Positions 19,440-28,135 of a DNA stretch of 64,000 bases are shown here, piece by piece. How positions within the stretch are numbered: position 1 is the first letter of the stretch; every line of letters begins with the position of its first letter. The stretch is from Haloplanus sp. (GTDB lineage Archaea > Halobacteriota > Halobacteria > Halobacteriales > Haloferacaceae): positions 1 through 64,000 of the forward strand of contig NZ_JAQCNJ010000071.1 of the NCBI RefSeq assembly GCF_028275055.1. Reading direction: 5' to 3'. The translations under genes were made by a program, and so were the position numbers. The notes below the pieces were generated by a model. The model was not told where the DNA came from. It was given only the letters and a program-made list of their open reading frames with translations, and did no database searches.

Positions 19440-22400
19440 GCGATCTTCGTATCTACGCCGAGACGGGCGCGTGCCTGCTGAACACCGGCCCGGACGTCGA
19501 CCACGAGACGGACGCGATCCGGCGGTCGATGAAAGAGGAGGTGTTGCTCTATTACGACCCGAGCCGATCATTTCTTCGTTGTTACGTGCAGGTGCAACGG
19601 GCACAACCCGAGCAGTTCGCGTTCGAGTACGAACACGACGGCGGACCCGACACCGACATCTTCAGCGCGTTCGTCAGCGACGCACGCAGGGAGGTCGAAA
19701 AGACGAACTGGCGGATTATCGACGAGAACTCGGCCGTGTTCACCGCGTTGGAGTCGGGGCCCTACACCGAACCGGAGACGGACGAGGACGACGTACAGGC
19801 GCTGTTGAGCGAGGACGAGCGGATCGAGTTCGCCGCGACCGACCGGACGACCGCCGTCGGGCTGGTGCCGTATCTCCGGGAGACGTTCGGCGAGGAACAC
19901 AGCATCGCGATCAGCCGCGCGGGCCGTGTCCGCCCGGTGGCTGACGCCGACTTCGTGGTCGTCCCGGACCAGTCCTACACGGGGTTGACCGGTTCGACCG
20001 AGGAACGGCTCGAGCGGGTGCGGGTCGAGTACTGGCGGGGGGAGCTGAGCGCGACGGTCACCGAACTGAGCGACGGGACCGGAACGGCCGTGCGCACGGA
20101 CCGGCTGATCGGCCACATCCGGCGGGAGGGACTCGACGACCGGTTCGGCATCGTCGCCCGTCCGACCTCGGCGTCGTGGGCCGATCCGGGGGGACGCTGG
20201 TTCGTGGCGACCGCCGTCGCCGGGACAGTCCTCGTGGCGGCGTCCCTCCTCGCGACCACGGTCTCGGACGAGGTACTCGGCCTGTTGGGACGGGAGGTGA
20301 CGTTCACGCCGCCGTTGATACCGCTTCCGAGCGCCATCCCCGACGTGCTGTCGGGCGGGGCCGGCTTCCCCAGTTGGGTGGTCGTCGCGGTGACGGGAGT
20401 CCTTCTCGCCGTCGGCGGTGGATCGTTCTGTTCGGTGGTCGGGGTCCGGACACTCGCGGGGCGGTTCTCGCTCCCGTTCCCGTCGGCCGGCGAACGGCGG
20501 GAGCCGCCGTCGGTGACCGACCCGACGCTCACGGCGCCACAAAAGAGCATCGGCGAGTGTCTCGACAGGCTCGTTGACGCCGCGGGCCGGGAGACGGCCG
20601 TCGAGAGCCTGTCCGCCGAACTCGACGGGCGGGGCGTCGACGTGTTGTCCGAGCGGGAGGCGTCGCTCTACTCGATCGGTGCCCGGGCGCTGGGTGTCGT
20701 CGCCGGCGTCGGGGTCAGCGCGGCGGTGTACCTCAGCGGCGGATTCCTCGTGCGGCGGTTGGTGTCGTTGCTCTCGGGAGCGTGGGTGCTCGTCCTGAAC
20801 GGGCTGGTTGGGGTCGCTCTCGTCGTCGTCGTCGCCGGCGTCGGCGCCGCGGTCAGTGCGGCGCTTGGCCGGAGTCGAACGACCGACCGGCCGACCGGGA
20901 CGGTCGGGACGAGCGGGAACGGGACCGGGAAAGAAAGCCGGCGGTCCCGGACAGACCGGCCGGCCGGGGCAACCGGAAGCGGGGATGAGGGCCGGCAGTC
21001 CCGGCGGGGTGGACAAAGCGATGTCTCACCGCGGACGGTCAAGGAACTTCGGGGGATGATGAACAACCCCAAACGTCTCAAACAACGGATCGAGCCCCGG
21101 AGCTTGCTCAAGGAAGTACAAAAGAATCCCCAGCGGGACGACATCAAAAAGTTACTGCGGAGGTACGAAAACGTCATCTCTGAAGAGGTCGTTCCGCCGG
21201 AGAAGCGGGGCCTGATCGAGCCGTCCTCGGGGTTCCCGTCGTCCGGTGATCGGTCCGGTTCGTCCGCCGACCGCCCCGACGCCGATGTGGCCGGGACGGA
21301 CGATCCGCCGGGACGGAGCCGGGGCGGCCCGGCACACGGCGACGACTCGGACCGGAGTCCGGGACCGACGGGCGACACGCCAGCCGAAGGATCGTCCACG
21401 CCGGAAGACCCCGGTGTTGGGCGCGACGCCGACACGCCGGAGGAGGGCGGGACCGGCAACGCTCCGGCGGACGACGGGTCACGGGGGACGACAGCCGACG
21501 CGTCGGTGACCGACCCCTCGAACGGGTTCGCCGAGTTCCGGTACGACGGGGCGAACAGCGGGTACGTTCGGTGTCGGCATGGGTCCGGAGCACGTCCGAC
21601 TTTGAGGTGGGAGTACAACACCGACGATGAACCGCTCGCTCCCGTTGTTAGCGGAGGAACAGTGTATATCGTCGACCGAGGAGGGAGAATCTACGCCGTC
21701 GACGAAACCGGCGAGAAACGGTGGACTGCGGCGGTCGACGACGAGATCAACTCGTCGCCGGCCCTCCACGACGACAAACTCTATTTCGGGAGCGAAAGCG
21801 GAACGCTGTACGCGATGGATACGTCCGGGGACCGGTTGTGGGACGAGCGGATCGGGGCGTCATCCGGACGGCTCCCCGGGGGGACCGCAGAAATAATCAC
21901 GCCGCCGGCAGTCACCGACGGTACGGTCTACGTCGGGGATATAGAGGGAAATATCCACGCGCGTGACGCAGCGACCGGCCGCGAGGTGTGGCGGGATGAA
22001 ACAAACGGAGCGATATACGGGAAACTCGCCATCGACGGTGAGAGGCTGTTCGCCGCGAACGAGAAGGGACTGCTCGCAGCGTATGATACCGGTGGCGGAC
22101 GGATCTGGTCGGCCGGTGCAGGATACGGGATCACCACCGCCCCGGCGATAGACGACGGGTCGTTGTACGTCGTTGACCGAAACGGTGTCATCCATCGCTA
22201 CGATCCGACACAGAGCGGAGCGGAGGTGGGGACACACCCCATGGGGAGAACCGATCCCGTCTCGCCAACGGTCGGCGACGGGCGGGTGTTCGTCGGGACG
22301 AAAACGGGGACGGTGATCGCGGTCGGAACCGATCTAGAACGCCGTTGGTGGAGTGCCGAGACCGACCATGGGGATCGAATCCTCGCGCCATTTCTCCTCG

Positions 22401-22579
22401 ACGAGCGTAACCTCTATGTCCCGGCCGGCAGGCGTGTGTACGCGTTCGACCCGTTGACTGGGAGGCAGTCGTGGAGCTTCCGGCTGAAAGAGAAGGTTCG
22501 GGCACAGCCAGCGTACGGCGACGGGAGCTTGTTCGTCGCGACGACGGCGGGGCGCGTTCGAGCACTCGATCTCGACTGA
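19436..22579 (+). CDS. four-helix membrane protein with C-terminal PQQ-type beta-propeller
   Basis: A 1047-residue protein without a signal peptide. Residues 1-250 form an unrecognised soluble domain. Four transmembrane helices follow at about 255-277, 311-335, 417-440 and 449-475. A long Gly/Ser/Asp-rich linker (about 480-695) contains a short helical block (about 535-590). Residues about 700-1047 are repeated PQQ-like blades (VSGGTVYIVDRGGRIYAVDETG, LYFGSESGTLYAMDTSG, VYVGDIEGNIHARDAATG, and more). Four helices put the propeller on the same side as the N-terminus, presumably the cytoplasm, which is unusual for PQQ propellers. It overlaps the GTPase gene by ATGA, so it probably works with it. 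Confidence 0.75.
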   Translation: MSDLRIYAETGACLLNTGPDVDHETDAIRRSMKEEVLLYYDPSRSFLRCYVQVQRAQPEQFAFEYEHDGGPDTDIFSAFVSDARREVEKTNWRIIDENSAVFTALESGPYTEPETDEDDVQALLSEDERIEFAATDRTTAVGLVPYLRETFGEEHSIAISRAGRVRPVADADFVVVPDQSYTGLTGSTEERLERVRVEYWRGELSATVTELSDGTGTAVRTDRLIGHIRREGLDDRFGIVARPTSASWADPGGRWFVATAVAGTVLVAASLLATTVSDEVLGLLGREVTFTPPLIPLPSAIPDVLSGGAGFPSWVVVAVTGVLLAVGGGSFCSVVGVRTLAGRFSLPFPSAGERREPPSVTDPTLTAPQKSIGECLDRLVDAAGRETAVESLSAELDGRGVDVLSEREASLYSIGARALGVVAGVGVSAAVYLSGGFLVRRLVSLLSGAWVLVLNGLVGVALVVVVAGVGAAVSAALGRSRTTDRPTGTVGTSGNGTGKESRRSRTDRPAGATGSGDEGRQSRRGGQSDVSPRTVKELRGMMNNPKRLKQRIEPRSLLKEVQKNPQRDDIKKLLRRYENVISEEVVPPEKRGLIEPSSGFPSSGDRSGSSADRPDADVAGTDDPPGRSRGGPAHGDDSDRSPGPTGDTPAEGSSTPEDPGVGRDADTPEEGGTGNAPADDGSRGTTADASVTDPSNGFAEFRYDGANSGYVRCRHGSGARPTLRWEYNTDDEPLAPVVSGGTVYIVDRGGRIYAVDETGEKRWTAAVDDEINSSPALHDDKLYFGSESGTLYAMDTSGDRLWDERIGASSGRLPGGTAEIITPPAVTDGTVYVGDIEGNIHARDAATGREVWRDETNGAIYGKLAIDGERLFAANEKGLLAAYDTGGGRIWSAGAGYGITTAPAIDDGSLYVVDRNGVIHRYDPTQSGAEVGTHPMGRTDPVSPTVGDGRVFVGTKTGTVIAVGTDLERRWWSAETDHGDRILAPFLLDERNLYVPAGRRVYAFDPLTGRQSWSFRLKEKVRAQPAYGDGSLFVATTAGRVRALDLD

Positions 22580-22599
22580 CGGCCGTCGGCCGTCGGCCG

Positions 22600-24144
22600 T
22601 TACTCTAGATACCCCAGATCCCGCAACCGCTCCTGTGTCTCCTCGTCCATGTCCGCTACCGTGTCGTCGGTCACGGCGGTGTCTGTGGCGGCGGTCCACG
22701 CGCCGCCGACGCCCTCTTCGAAGGCAGCGAGAACGCGGTCGGTTTCGGTGATCGCCGGGTCGTCGTCGCCGGCGCGGTTCGTCGTCTCGCCGGGATCCGC
22801 ATCGAGACGGTAGGCCTCGTCGTCGATCCGGTCGATCCGGACGTACTTCGCGTCCGGGCGGCGCGCGGCGCGCATCCGGGCGTAGAACCGCGACTCCTCG
22901 GGGAGGTCGATCCCTGCGGCGGCGGCCTTTTCCTCCAGTTGCGTGAGTTCGACCACGGGCCGAGAGTACTCGACGAAGCCGTACGTTCCGTCGGGAGCGG
23001 CGGCCTGTCCGGGGTCGGGGTCGGTGACGGCGTCGAAGGCGCGGTACCGGTCGGAGAACAGGGAGCGCGTGGGGTCGCGGGCGACGGCGCGGTCGCCCGG
23101 CACAGCGGGGTCGCCACCGTCGACGTCGAGGGCGTCGAGAACGGTGTGGTAGAGGTCGATGAGTTCGACGGTGTCGGTCCGGCGGCCGCCGTCGAGGGTG
23201 GGGTGTTTGACCAGTAGTGGGACGTTCACCAGCGGGTCGTACAACCCGAATTCGTGGCCGTAAAGGTCGTGTTCGCCGTGGAGTTCGCCGTGGTCGGCCG
23301 CAACGATCACCGTCGTGTCGTCCCACTCGTTTTCGGCTTTGAGCCAGTCGAACAGGCGGGTGAGTTGGGCGTCGATGTGGGCGAGTTCGGCGTCGTAGAG
23401 GGCGCGGATATCGCCCCACTCGTCGTCGTCGATTGGCCGTGCACCCGAGTTGTACTCCTTTGAGTTCTGGCAGACTGCCGTCGAGTCGACCCCGGGGGCG
23501 AATTTCTCGGCGAACTCGTCGGGCGGGTGGTACGGGAGGTGGGCGTCCATCAGGTTGAGAAAGCAGAACCAGTCCTCCGAGTCCTCGACGAACGACTTCG
23601 TGCGGTCGATGACGGCTGGTGTCTTGGAGTCGGCCCCGTCGCCGCCGGCGAAGTACTCGTGGGCGACGTTGCCAAGGGAAACGAGCTTATCCGCAATCGC
23701 GCGGAGCCGGTCGCTGTCGTTCAGTGTCTTCCAGGCGCGGGCGAGTGGGCCGGAGAACAGGTCACCGGGCATCACCTCGAAGAAGTTGTCTTGCTCGTCG
23801 AAGCCGTCGGTGAGACGTGTATATGGCGTGATCCACGCGTTCGAGGAGTAACACGCGGTGTCGTAGTCGGCCGCCGAGAGCGTCTGGGCAAGTGTAGTCG
23901 CTCCCTCTAGATAGGGGTTTTCCTGATCGGCGCCGTGTTGGCTGGGGTACAAGCCGGTAAACAGGGAGGCGTGGACGGGGAGGGTCCACGGGGCTGGAGC
24001 GACGGCCGATTCAAAAACGGTCGCTTCGGCGGCGAAGTCGGCCAAGCCGGGCGTTGTCGGTCGGTCGTAGCCGTAGGGCGTCAGGTGGTCCGCCCGAACC
24101 GTGTCCATGATGATGAAAAGCACGTTCCCGGGGGCGTCGGACAT
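22600..24144 (-). CDS. sulfatase-like hydrolase/transferase (alkaline phosphatase superfamily)
   Basis: A 514-residue protein without a signal peptide. It begins with the metal-binding strand VLFIIMDTVRADH (about 8-20) and carries ADHGELHGEHDLYGHEFGLYDPLVNVPLL with further metal ligands, both sulfatase-family hallmarks. At the nucleophile position the sulfatase C-x-P-x-R motif reads T54-L-P-V-H58, so formylglycine cannot form; Thr is the nucleophile in LtaS-type phosphotransferases of the same superfamily. It may therefore be a phosphotransferase or phosphodiesterase rather than a true sulfatase. Many haloarchaeal homologues lie among surface-glycan genes. The start at 24144 begins right at the conserved first strand. 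Confidence 0.82.
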   Translation of the reverse strand: MSDAPGNVLFIIMDTVRADHLTPYGYDRPTTPGLADFAAEATVFESAVAPAPWTLPVHASLFTGLYPSQHGADQENPYLEGATTLAQTLSAADYDTACYSSNAWITPYTRLTDGFDEQDNFFEVMPGDLFSGPLARAWKTLNDSDRLRAIADKLVSLGNVAHEYFAGGDGADSKTPAVIDRTKSFVEDSEDWFCFLNLMDAHLPYHPPDEFAEKFAPGVDSTAVCQNSKEYNSGARPIDDDEWGDIRALYDAELAHIDAQLTRLFDWLKAENEWDDTTVIVAADHGELHGEHDLYGHEFGLYDPLVNVPLLVKHPTLDGGRRTDTVELIDLYHTVLDALDVDGGDPAVPGDRAVARDPTRSLFSDRYRAFDAVTDPDPGQAAAPDGTYGFVEYSRPVVELTQLEEKAAAAGIDLPEESRFYARMRAARRPDAKYVRIDRIDDEAYRLDADPGETTNRAGDDDPAITETDRVLAAFEEGVGGAWTAATDTAVTDDTVADMDEETQERLRDLGYLE

Positions 24145-24199
24145 AGCACCTTCTGAGCGGGTCTGGTGAATAAAGGTCGTGGATCCGGGACAGCCTCGG

Positions 24200-24364
24200 C
24201 TACCGCCAGTCGTCAAGGGTCGGAGCGTCGGGCAGGTCGATAGAGACCCACGCATCGTCGCGGGACACGTCGGCGATGACGAACTCCGCGGAGCCGCTGC
24301 CGTCATCCACCGAGGCCATGACATCAGAGCACTGCCCCTCTGCTGCCGTCACATCGGTCGCCAT
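24200..24364 (-). CDS. 54-residue haloarchaeal protein (DUF7556-like)
   Basis: A short acidic frame from ATG 24364 to TAG 24200, encoding 54 residues with a core FVIADVSRDDAWVSIDL and a terminal ...APTLDDWR. I associate this pattern with a small haloarchaeal family labelled DUF7556, function unknown. A strong TATA element (TTTATATG on the minus strand, 24387-24394) sits 27 nt before the ATG. It is divergent from the CBS-domain gene and upstream of the sulfatase-like gene on the same strand. It is easily missed because of its length. Confidence 0.75.
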   Translation of the reverse strand: MATDVTAAEGQCSDVMASVDDGSGSAEFVIADVSRDDAWVSIDLPDAPTLDDWR

Positions 24365-24386
24365 GTGTGTTAGATACTCACAATCG

Positions 24387-24438
24387 CATATAAATACATC
24401 GATACGACGACCGGGTCGGCGTGTTCGCAGAGTATTAG
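24387..24438. promoter_or_regulatory. back-to-back promoters of the 54-residue gene and the CBS gene
   Basis: CATATAAA at 24387-24394 reads TTTATATG on the minus strand, 27 nt from the start at 24364. TATTAG at 24433-24438 on the plus strand is about 27 nt from the ATG at 24463. Both fit leaderless transcription. Confidence 0.65.
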
Positions 24439-24462
24439 AGGATGGACGGTCGAACGGGGGAC

Positions 24463-25308
24463 ATGCATGTAGCCGACGCGATGACGCCCCGCGAGGACGT
24501 CGTCACGGTGGAACTTCCCGGAACCCGGGACGACGCCCTCAAGTATCTACAGGAACGGGGCTTCTCCTCGATTCCCGTCGTCAAACCGACCGACGACGGC
24601 GAAACCTACCGGGGGCTCGTCTCGCGGGACGATCTCATCGAGAATCCCGACGAGGACCAACTGGCGATGCTGATGCGCGACGTGCCGACGACGACGACGG
24701 ACGCCGACCTCGTCGGGGTGGCACGGATGATGGTCGCCGAAGGGGCCCGTCGGGTGCCGGTCGTCGACGACGAACTCGACGGGATCCTCACGGTGACGGA
24801 CGTGGTGCGGGCCATCGCCCGGGGCGACGTCGAGGGCGGCGCGCAGGTCGACACGCTGGCACGGCGGGAGATCAACACCACCTACCACGAGGCACCGCTG
24901 ACGGTCGTCGAACGGGAGATCAACTACGCCGACGTGCCGTACGCGGTCGTTCTCGACGACGAGGGCGGAATGGCGGGGATGTTGACCGAGGTGGACATCA
25001 TCGATGTCGCCCGGGTCGTCGAGGGCGAGGACGACACCGGCGAGAGCCTCGCCAACGAGGACGACGAGTGGATGTGGGAGGGCATCAAGGCCGTCGGTAA
25101 CCGGTACTTTCCGACCCGAAGCGTCGAGATTCCACGCGAACCCGCCGCGACCTTTATGAGCGAGGAGTTGGTGACGGTGTCGGGCCACAGAACCGCCGAG
25201 GAGGTGGCACAGCTTCTGCTTTCGAACGACATCGAACAGACGCCACTGGTCGACGGCGGGTCGCTCGCGGGTATCGTCCGCGACATCGATCTACTGGAGG
25301 GTGTATGA
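24463..25308 (+). CDS. CBS-domain protein (four CBS motifs)
   Basis: A 281-residue soluble protein made of two tandem CBS pairs: MTPREDVVTVELPGTRDDALKYL, MRDVPTTTTDADLVGVARMM, INTTYHEAPLTVVER and MSEELVTVSGHRTAEEVAQLL, each followed by a RxxPVVD- or TPLVD-like strand and a DIID/DLL helix. CBS pairs bind adenine nucleotides and act as energy or ligand sensors. The ATG at 24463 matches the TATA spacing and begins right at the first CBS motif; an ATG at 24442 is an alternative. It overlaps glyS by ATGA, so the two are cotranscribed; the functional reason is unknown. Confidence 0.88.
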   Translation: MHVADAMTPREDVVTVELPGTRDDALKYLQERGFSSIPVVKPTDDGETYRGLVSRDDLIENPDEDQLAMLMRDVPTTTTDADLVGVARMMVAEGARRVPVVDDELDGILTVTDVVRAIARGDVEGGAQVDTLARREINTTYHEAPLTVVEREINYADVPYAVVLDDEGGMAGMLTEVDIIDVARVVEGEDDTGESLANEDDEWMWEGIKAVGNRYFPTRSVEIPREPAATFMSEELVTVSGHRTAEEVAQLLLSNDIEQTPLVDGGSLAGIVRDIDLLEGV

Positions 25309-27122
25309 GCGACGCCCAAACCATCACGGAACTCGCAAAGCGACGTGGCTTCTTTTTCCGGGCGAACGAGTCCTACGGCGGCGTCGCCGGCTTCTACACG
25401 TTCGGTCCGGAGGGTGCGGCGCTCAAGCGCAACGTCGAGTCGGCGTGGCGCGACCGCTTCACCGTCCGTGAGGGCAACGACGAGATCGAGGCACCGACCA
25501 TCGCCCCCGAACCCGTCTTCGAGGCGTCGGGCCACCTCGACGGCTTCGACGATATGCTCGTCGAGTGTGGGGAGTGTGGCGAGAGCCACCGCGCAGACCA
25601 CCTGATAGAGGACGCAAGCGACATCGAGGAGGCAGAGAGCCTACCGGTCCCGAAGGTCGAGACCCTCGTCGCGGAGTACGAGGTGGCCTGTCCCACGTGT
25701 GGCGCGCCACTCGCCGGCCGTTCGATCGAGGAGTTCAACCTCATGTTCGAAACGGGGATCGGCCCCGGATCGGGACAACGGGGCTACCTCCGCCCGGAGA
25801 CCGCACAGGGCATCTTCGTCGAGTTTCCCCGACTGAAGCAGTACGCGCGTAATAAACTCCCCTTCGGGATCACGCAGATCGGCCGCGCCTACCGCAACGA
25901 GATCAGTCCACGGAAGGGGATCGTCCGAACCCGGGAGTTCACCCAGGCCGAGTTGGAGCAGTTCGTCGATCCGGACGACGACGATCCGCCGCTCTCGCGG
26001 GTCGCGGACGTGTCACTCCGCCTCTACCCGGCGACCGAACAGGAGGCGGAGGGAGGCGGCTACGTCGAGGCGACCGTTTCGGAGGCCGTCGACGATGGCA
26101 TCGTCACCAGCGAGTGGGTGGCGTACTACCTGGGTGTCGCCCGGGAGTGGTACGACCGGATCGGCGTCGACATGGACCGGTTTCGCTTCCGCCAGCACCT
26201 CCCCGGAGAACGTGCCCACTACGCCGCCGACTGCTGGGACGCCGAGAGCGAGGTGAGCGGCGCGGCCGAGAACCCCGAGGACCCGACCGACGGCGACTGG
26301 ATCGAGATCGCCGGCTTCGCTTCGCGGGGCGACTACGACCTCTCGAAACACGCCACCCACGGCGACGACGACTTCACCGTTTTCACGCAGTACGACGAGC
26401 CCCGGACCGTCGAACGGGCGGTCGCCGACCCCGACATGAGCGTTCTCGGCCCGGAGTTCGGCGGTCGGGCCGACGACATCGCCGACGCCCTGCGTGACCT
26501 CGCGGGGCGTGACCCCGGGGCGTTCGGCGGCGAGACGGTGACCGTCGGGGTCGACGGCGACGACGTGACCGTCGACACAGAGGTGGCGGGCTTCCGGATC
26601 GAGACGCAGACCGAGGCGGGCGAACACGTCATGCCGTACGTGATCGAACCGTCCTTCGGCGTCGATCGGACGGTGTACACGCTGATCGCACACGCCTTCG
26701 GACGCGACGAGGTCGACGGCGAGGAGCGGACCTACCTCTCGTTGTCGGCGGAGGTGGCTCCGACCGATGTGGCCGTCTTTCCCCTCGTGGGCGACGCCGC
26801 GTTGGAGACGTTGGCCGACGAGGTGGTCGCCGACCTACGGGCGGCGGGGCTGTCGGTCGCTCACGACGATTCCGGCAATATCGGCCGGCGTTACCGCCGG
26901 CAGGACGAGGTTGGCACGCCCCTGTCGGTCACCGTCGACCACGAGAGCGTCGAGACGGAGCCGACGACGGTGACGGTCCGGGATCGAGACACGACGGCGC
27001 AGGTCCGTGTCCCGGTCGACGACCTGGTGACGGCGCTTGGAACCCTTCTCGAAGGCGAGGGAAGCTTCGACCGACTGCTTGCGAACTACGACCGTGTCGA
27101 CACCGACGTGACGCGGTCCTGA
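25305..27122 (+). CDS. glyS: glycyl-tRNA synthetase (class II, archaeal/eukaryotic type)
   Basis: A 605-residue class II synthetase that charges tRNA-Gly with glycine. The N-terminus ELAKRRGFFFRANESYGGVAGFYTFGPEG is characteristic of the alpha2 GlyRS type. A zinc-like CGECGESHR...CPTCGAP region (about 85-150) and the motif 2 region (GYLRPETAQGIFVEFPRL, GRAYRNEISPRKG) are present, as is the C-terminal anticodon-binding domain (about 490-600). Its length is normal for the family. Translation is probably coupled to the upstream CBS gene. Confidence 0.96.
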   Translation: MSDAQTITELAKRRGFFFRANESYGGVAGFYTFGPEGAALKRNVESAWRDRFTVREGNDEIEAPTIAPEPVFEASGHLDGFDDMLVECGECGESHRADHLIEDASDIEEAESLPVPKVETLVAEYEVACPTCGAPLAGRSIEEFNLMFETGIGPGSGQRGYLRPETAQGIFVEFPRLKQYARNKLPFGITQIGRAYRNEISPRKGIVRTREFTQAELEQFVDPDDDDPPLSRVADVSLRLYPATEQEAEGGGYVEATVSEAVDDGIVTSEWVAYYLGVAREWYDRIGVDMDRFRFRQHLPGERAHYAADCWDAESEVSGAAENPEDPTDGDWIEIAGFASRGDYDLSKHATHGDDDFTVFTQYDEPRTVERAVADPDMSVLGPEFGGRADDIADALRDLAGRDPGAFGGETVTVGVDGDDVTVDTEVAGFRIETQTEAGEHVMPYVIEPSFGVDRTVYTLIAHAFGRDEVDGEERTYLSLSAEVAPTDVAVFPLVGDAALETLADEVVADLRAAGLSVAHDDSGNIGRRYRRQDEVGTPLSVTVDHESVETEPTTVTVRDRDTTAQVRVPVDDLVTALGTLLEGEGSFDRLLANYDRVDTDVTRS

Positions 27123-27123
27123 G

Positions 27124-27723
27124 ATGGCGGTCGGCGGCGAACTCCGACGGCGGGCCGTCCACGCGAGCGGGGTCGGCTTCCCGGCGCTGTATCTGCTCGA
27201 ACTGGTCGATTGGCGGACGCTCGGCTACGTCCTCGTCGTCGCCTCCGTCGTCGCGGCCGGCCTCGAGGCGGTCCGACTCGGCGTTGGCCTCGATTGGGCG
27301 GTGTACGACGCGCTCACCCGGGAGTACGAACGGGAGAACGTCGCCGGCTACGCGCTGTATATGTTCAGTATGACGGGCGTGGCGCTGGTTTTCGATCCGC
27401 CGGCCGCCGTCCCCGGTATGCTGATGTTGGCCGTCGGCGATCCGGTCAGCGGTCTGCTCGGAGCGAACGAGGCCGGCCGCGCCAAGCGCGCCGGCGTTCT
27501 CGCCGCGATGTTTGTGGTGTGTTTTTGTTTGGCCACACCGGTCCTCGTCGGCTACGTCGCGCTCCCGACGGCACTCGCCGCCGCGGCCGTCGGCGGCGCC
27601 GGGGCGACGATTGCCGACGGGTTTACTCCCGTGGTCCGGGGGTACGTGGTTGACGATAACCTCACCATCCCGCCGGTGGCGTGTTTGGGGATCCAACTCG
27701 TCCTGTGGGCGGGTGGCGGGTAG
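27124..27723 (+). CDS. dolichol kinase-like / phosphatidate cytidylyltransferase-family membrane protein
   Basis: A 199-residue protein with about six hydrophobic segments. It begins with RRAVHASGVGFPALYLLEL and contains the conserved cytosolic motif AVGDPVSGLLGANE and a near-terminal DDNLTIPPVA, which are features of archaeal SEC59/dolichol-kinase-like proteins. The probable role is CTP-dependent phosphorylation of a dolichol-type lipid carrier for glycan transfer in the membrane. It starts 1 nt after the glyS stop, so it is in the same operon. The kinase activity is inferred from family resemblance. Confidence 0.8.
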   Translation: MAVGGELRRRAVHASGVGFPALYLLELVDWRTLGYVLVVASVVAAGLEAVRLGVGLDWAVYDALTREYERENVAGYALYMFSMTGVALVFDPPAAVPGMLMLAVGDPVSGLLGANEAGRAKRAGVLAAMFVVCFCLATPVLVGYVALPTALAAAAVGGAGATIADGFTPVVRGYVVDDNLTIPPVACLGIQLVLWAGGG

Positions 27724-27898
27724 GGTCGGCGACCCGGCCGGTGCCGGAGGTCGGCCACTCAGTGCCTGCGAGTTCACGACGCGTTTCAGCGCCCGTCCGG
27801 TGGTTCGGCAACGCGCAGGCCTCGGCAACACAAGCGTCGGCCAGCGGGGCGTTCTGCGGTTCGGTCAAGCGGGTATCCGTGGACCACAGTGGGCCGGT

Positions 27899-27915
27899 TG
27901 GACGATGATCGTCCA
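27899..27915. repeat. 17-nt perfect palindrome
   Basis: TGGACGATGATCGTCCA: two 8-base arms (TGGACGAT / ATCGTCCA) around one central base. It lies about 40 nt upstream of the first CTTATAC box. It could be a regulator binding site for the reductase operon or a 3' structure of the upstream gene. Confidence 0.5.
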
Positions 27916-28026
27916 CCGTACTGGAGGTAGGCCGGCGAATTACACCCTTATACACGTCATACGTCATAATAAACCGAACGAGCATCGACTGAAGAAAAAA
28001 TAACTACCGTTTTGTAAACAGATATG

Positions 28027-28033
28027 CTTATAC
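28027..28033 (+). promoter_or_regulatory. TATA box of the reductase operon
   Basis: CTTATAC lies 28 nt before an ATG at 28058, so the transcript probably begins at or next to that ATG rather than at the reductase start codon 74 nt further on. Confidence 0.6.
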
Positions 28034-28057
28034 GGAGCGATCAACAGATACTCGCCC

Positions 28058-28135
28058 ATGAGAAATATTGAGGTATCTGAGGTTGCGACGGGGAAGAATG
28101 GACACACGGCTGGTTCCGGAGGTGCGCCCCGATGA
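28058..28135 (+). CDS. putative 25-residue leader peptide of the reductase operon
   Basis: ATG at 28058 opens a 25-codon frame (MRNIEVSEVATGKNG... to ...GAPR) whose stop TGA overlaps the reductase ATG at 28132 (ATGA). A TATA element 28 nt upstream would make this ATG the first codon of a leaderless mRNA. If real, ribosomes entering here would be delivered to the reductase start, so it could act as a coupling or regulatory leader. There is no Cys and no protein-family match I can see. Coding is inferred from promoter spacing and overlap only. Confidence 0.4.
   Translation: MRNIEVSEVATGKNGHTAGSGGAPR

Larger units (their letters stand above)
27724..28057. promoter_or_regulatory. control region upstream of the first reductase module
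   Basis: About 330 bases without a convincing gene. The second half is markedly A/T-rich. It holds two copies of the heptamer CTTATAC (27947-27953 and 28027-28033), each a plausible TATA element, a tandem 7-bp direct repeat ACGTCAT (27954-27967), a 17-nt palindrome (27899-27915) and a small interlocked dyad GTGGACCACAGTGG just before that. This amount of structure suggests regulated expression of the downstream reductase. Confidence 0.55.
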
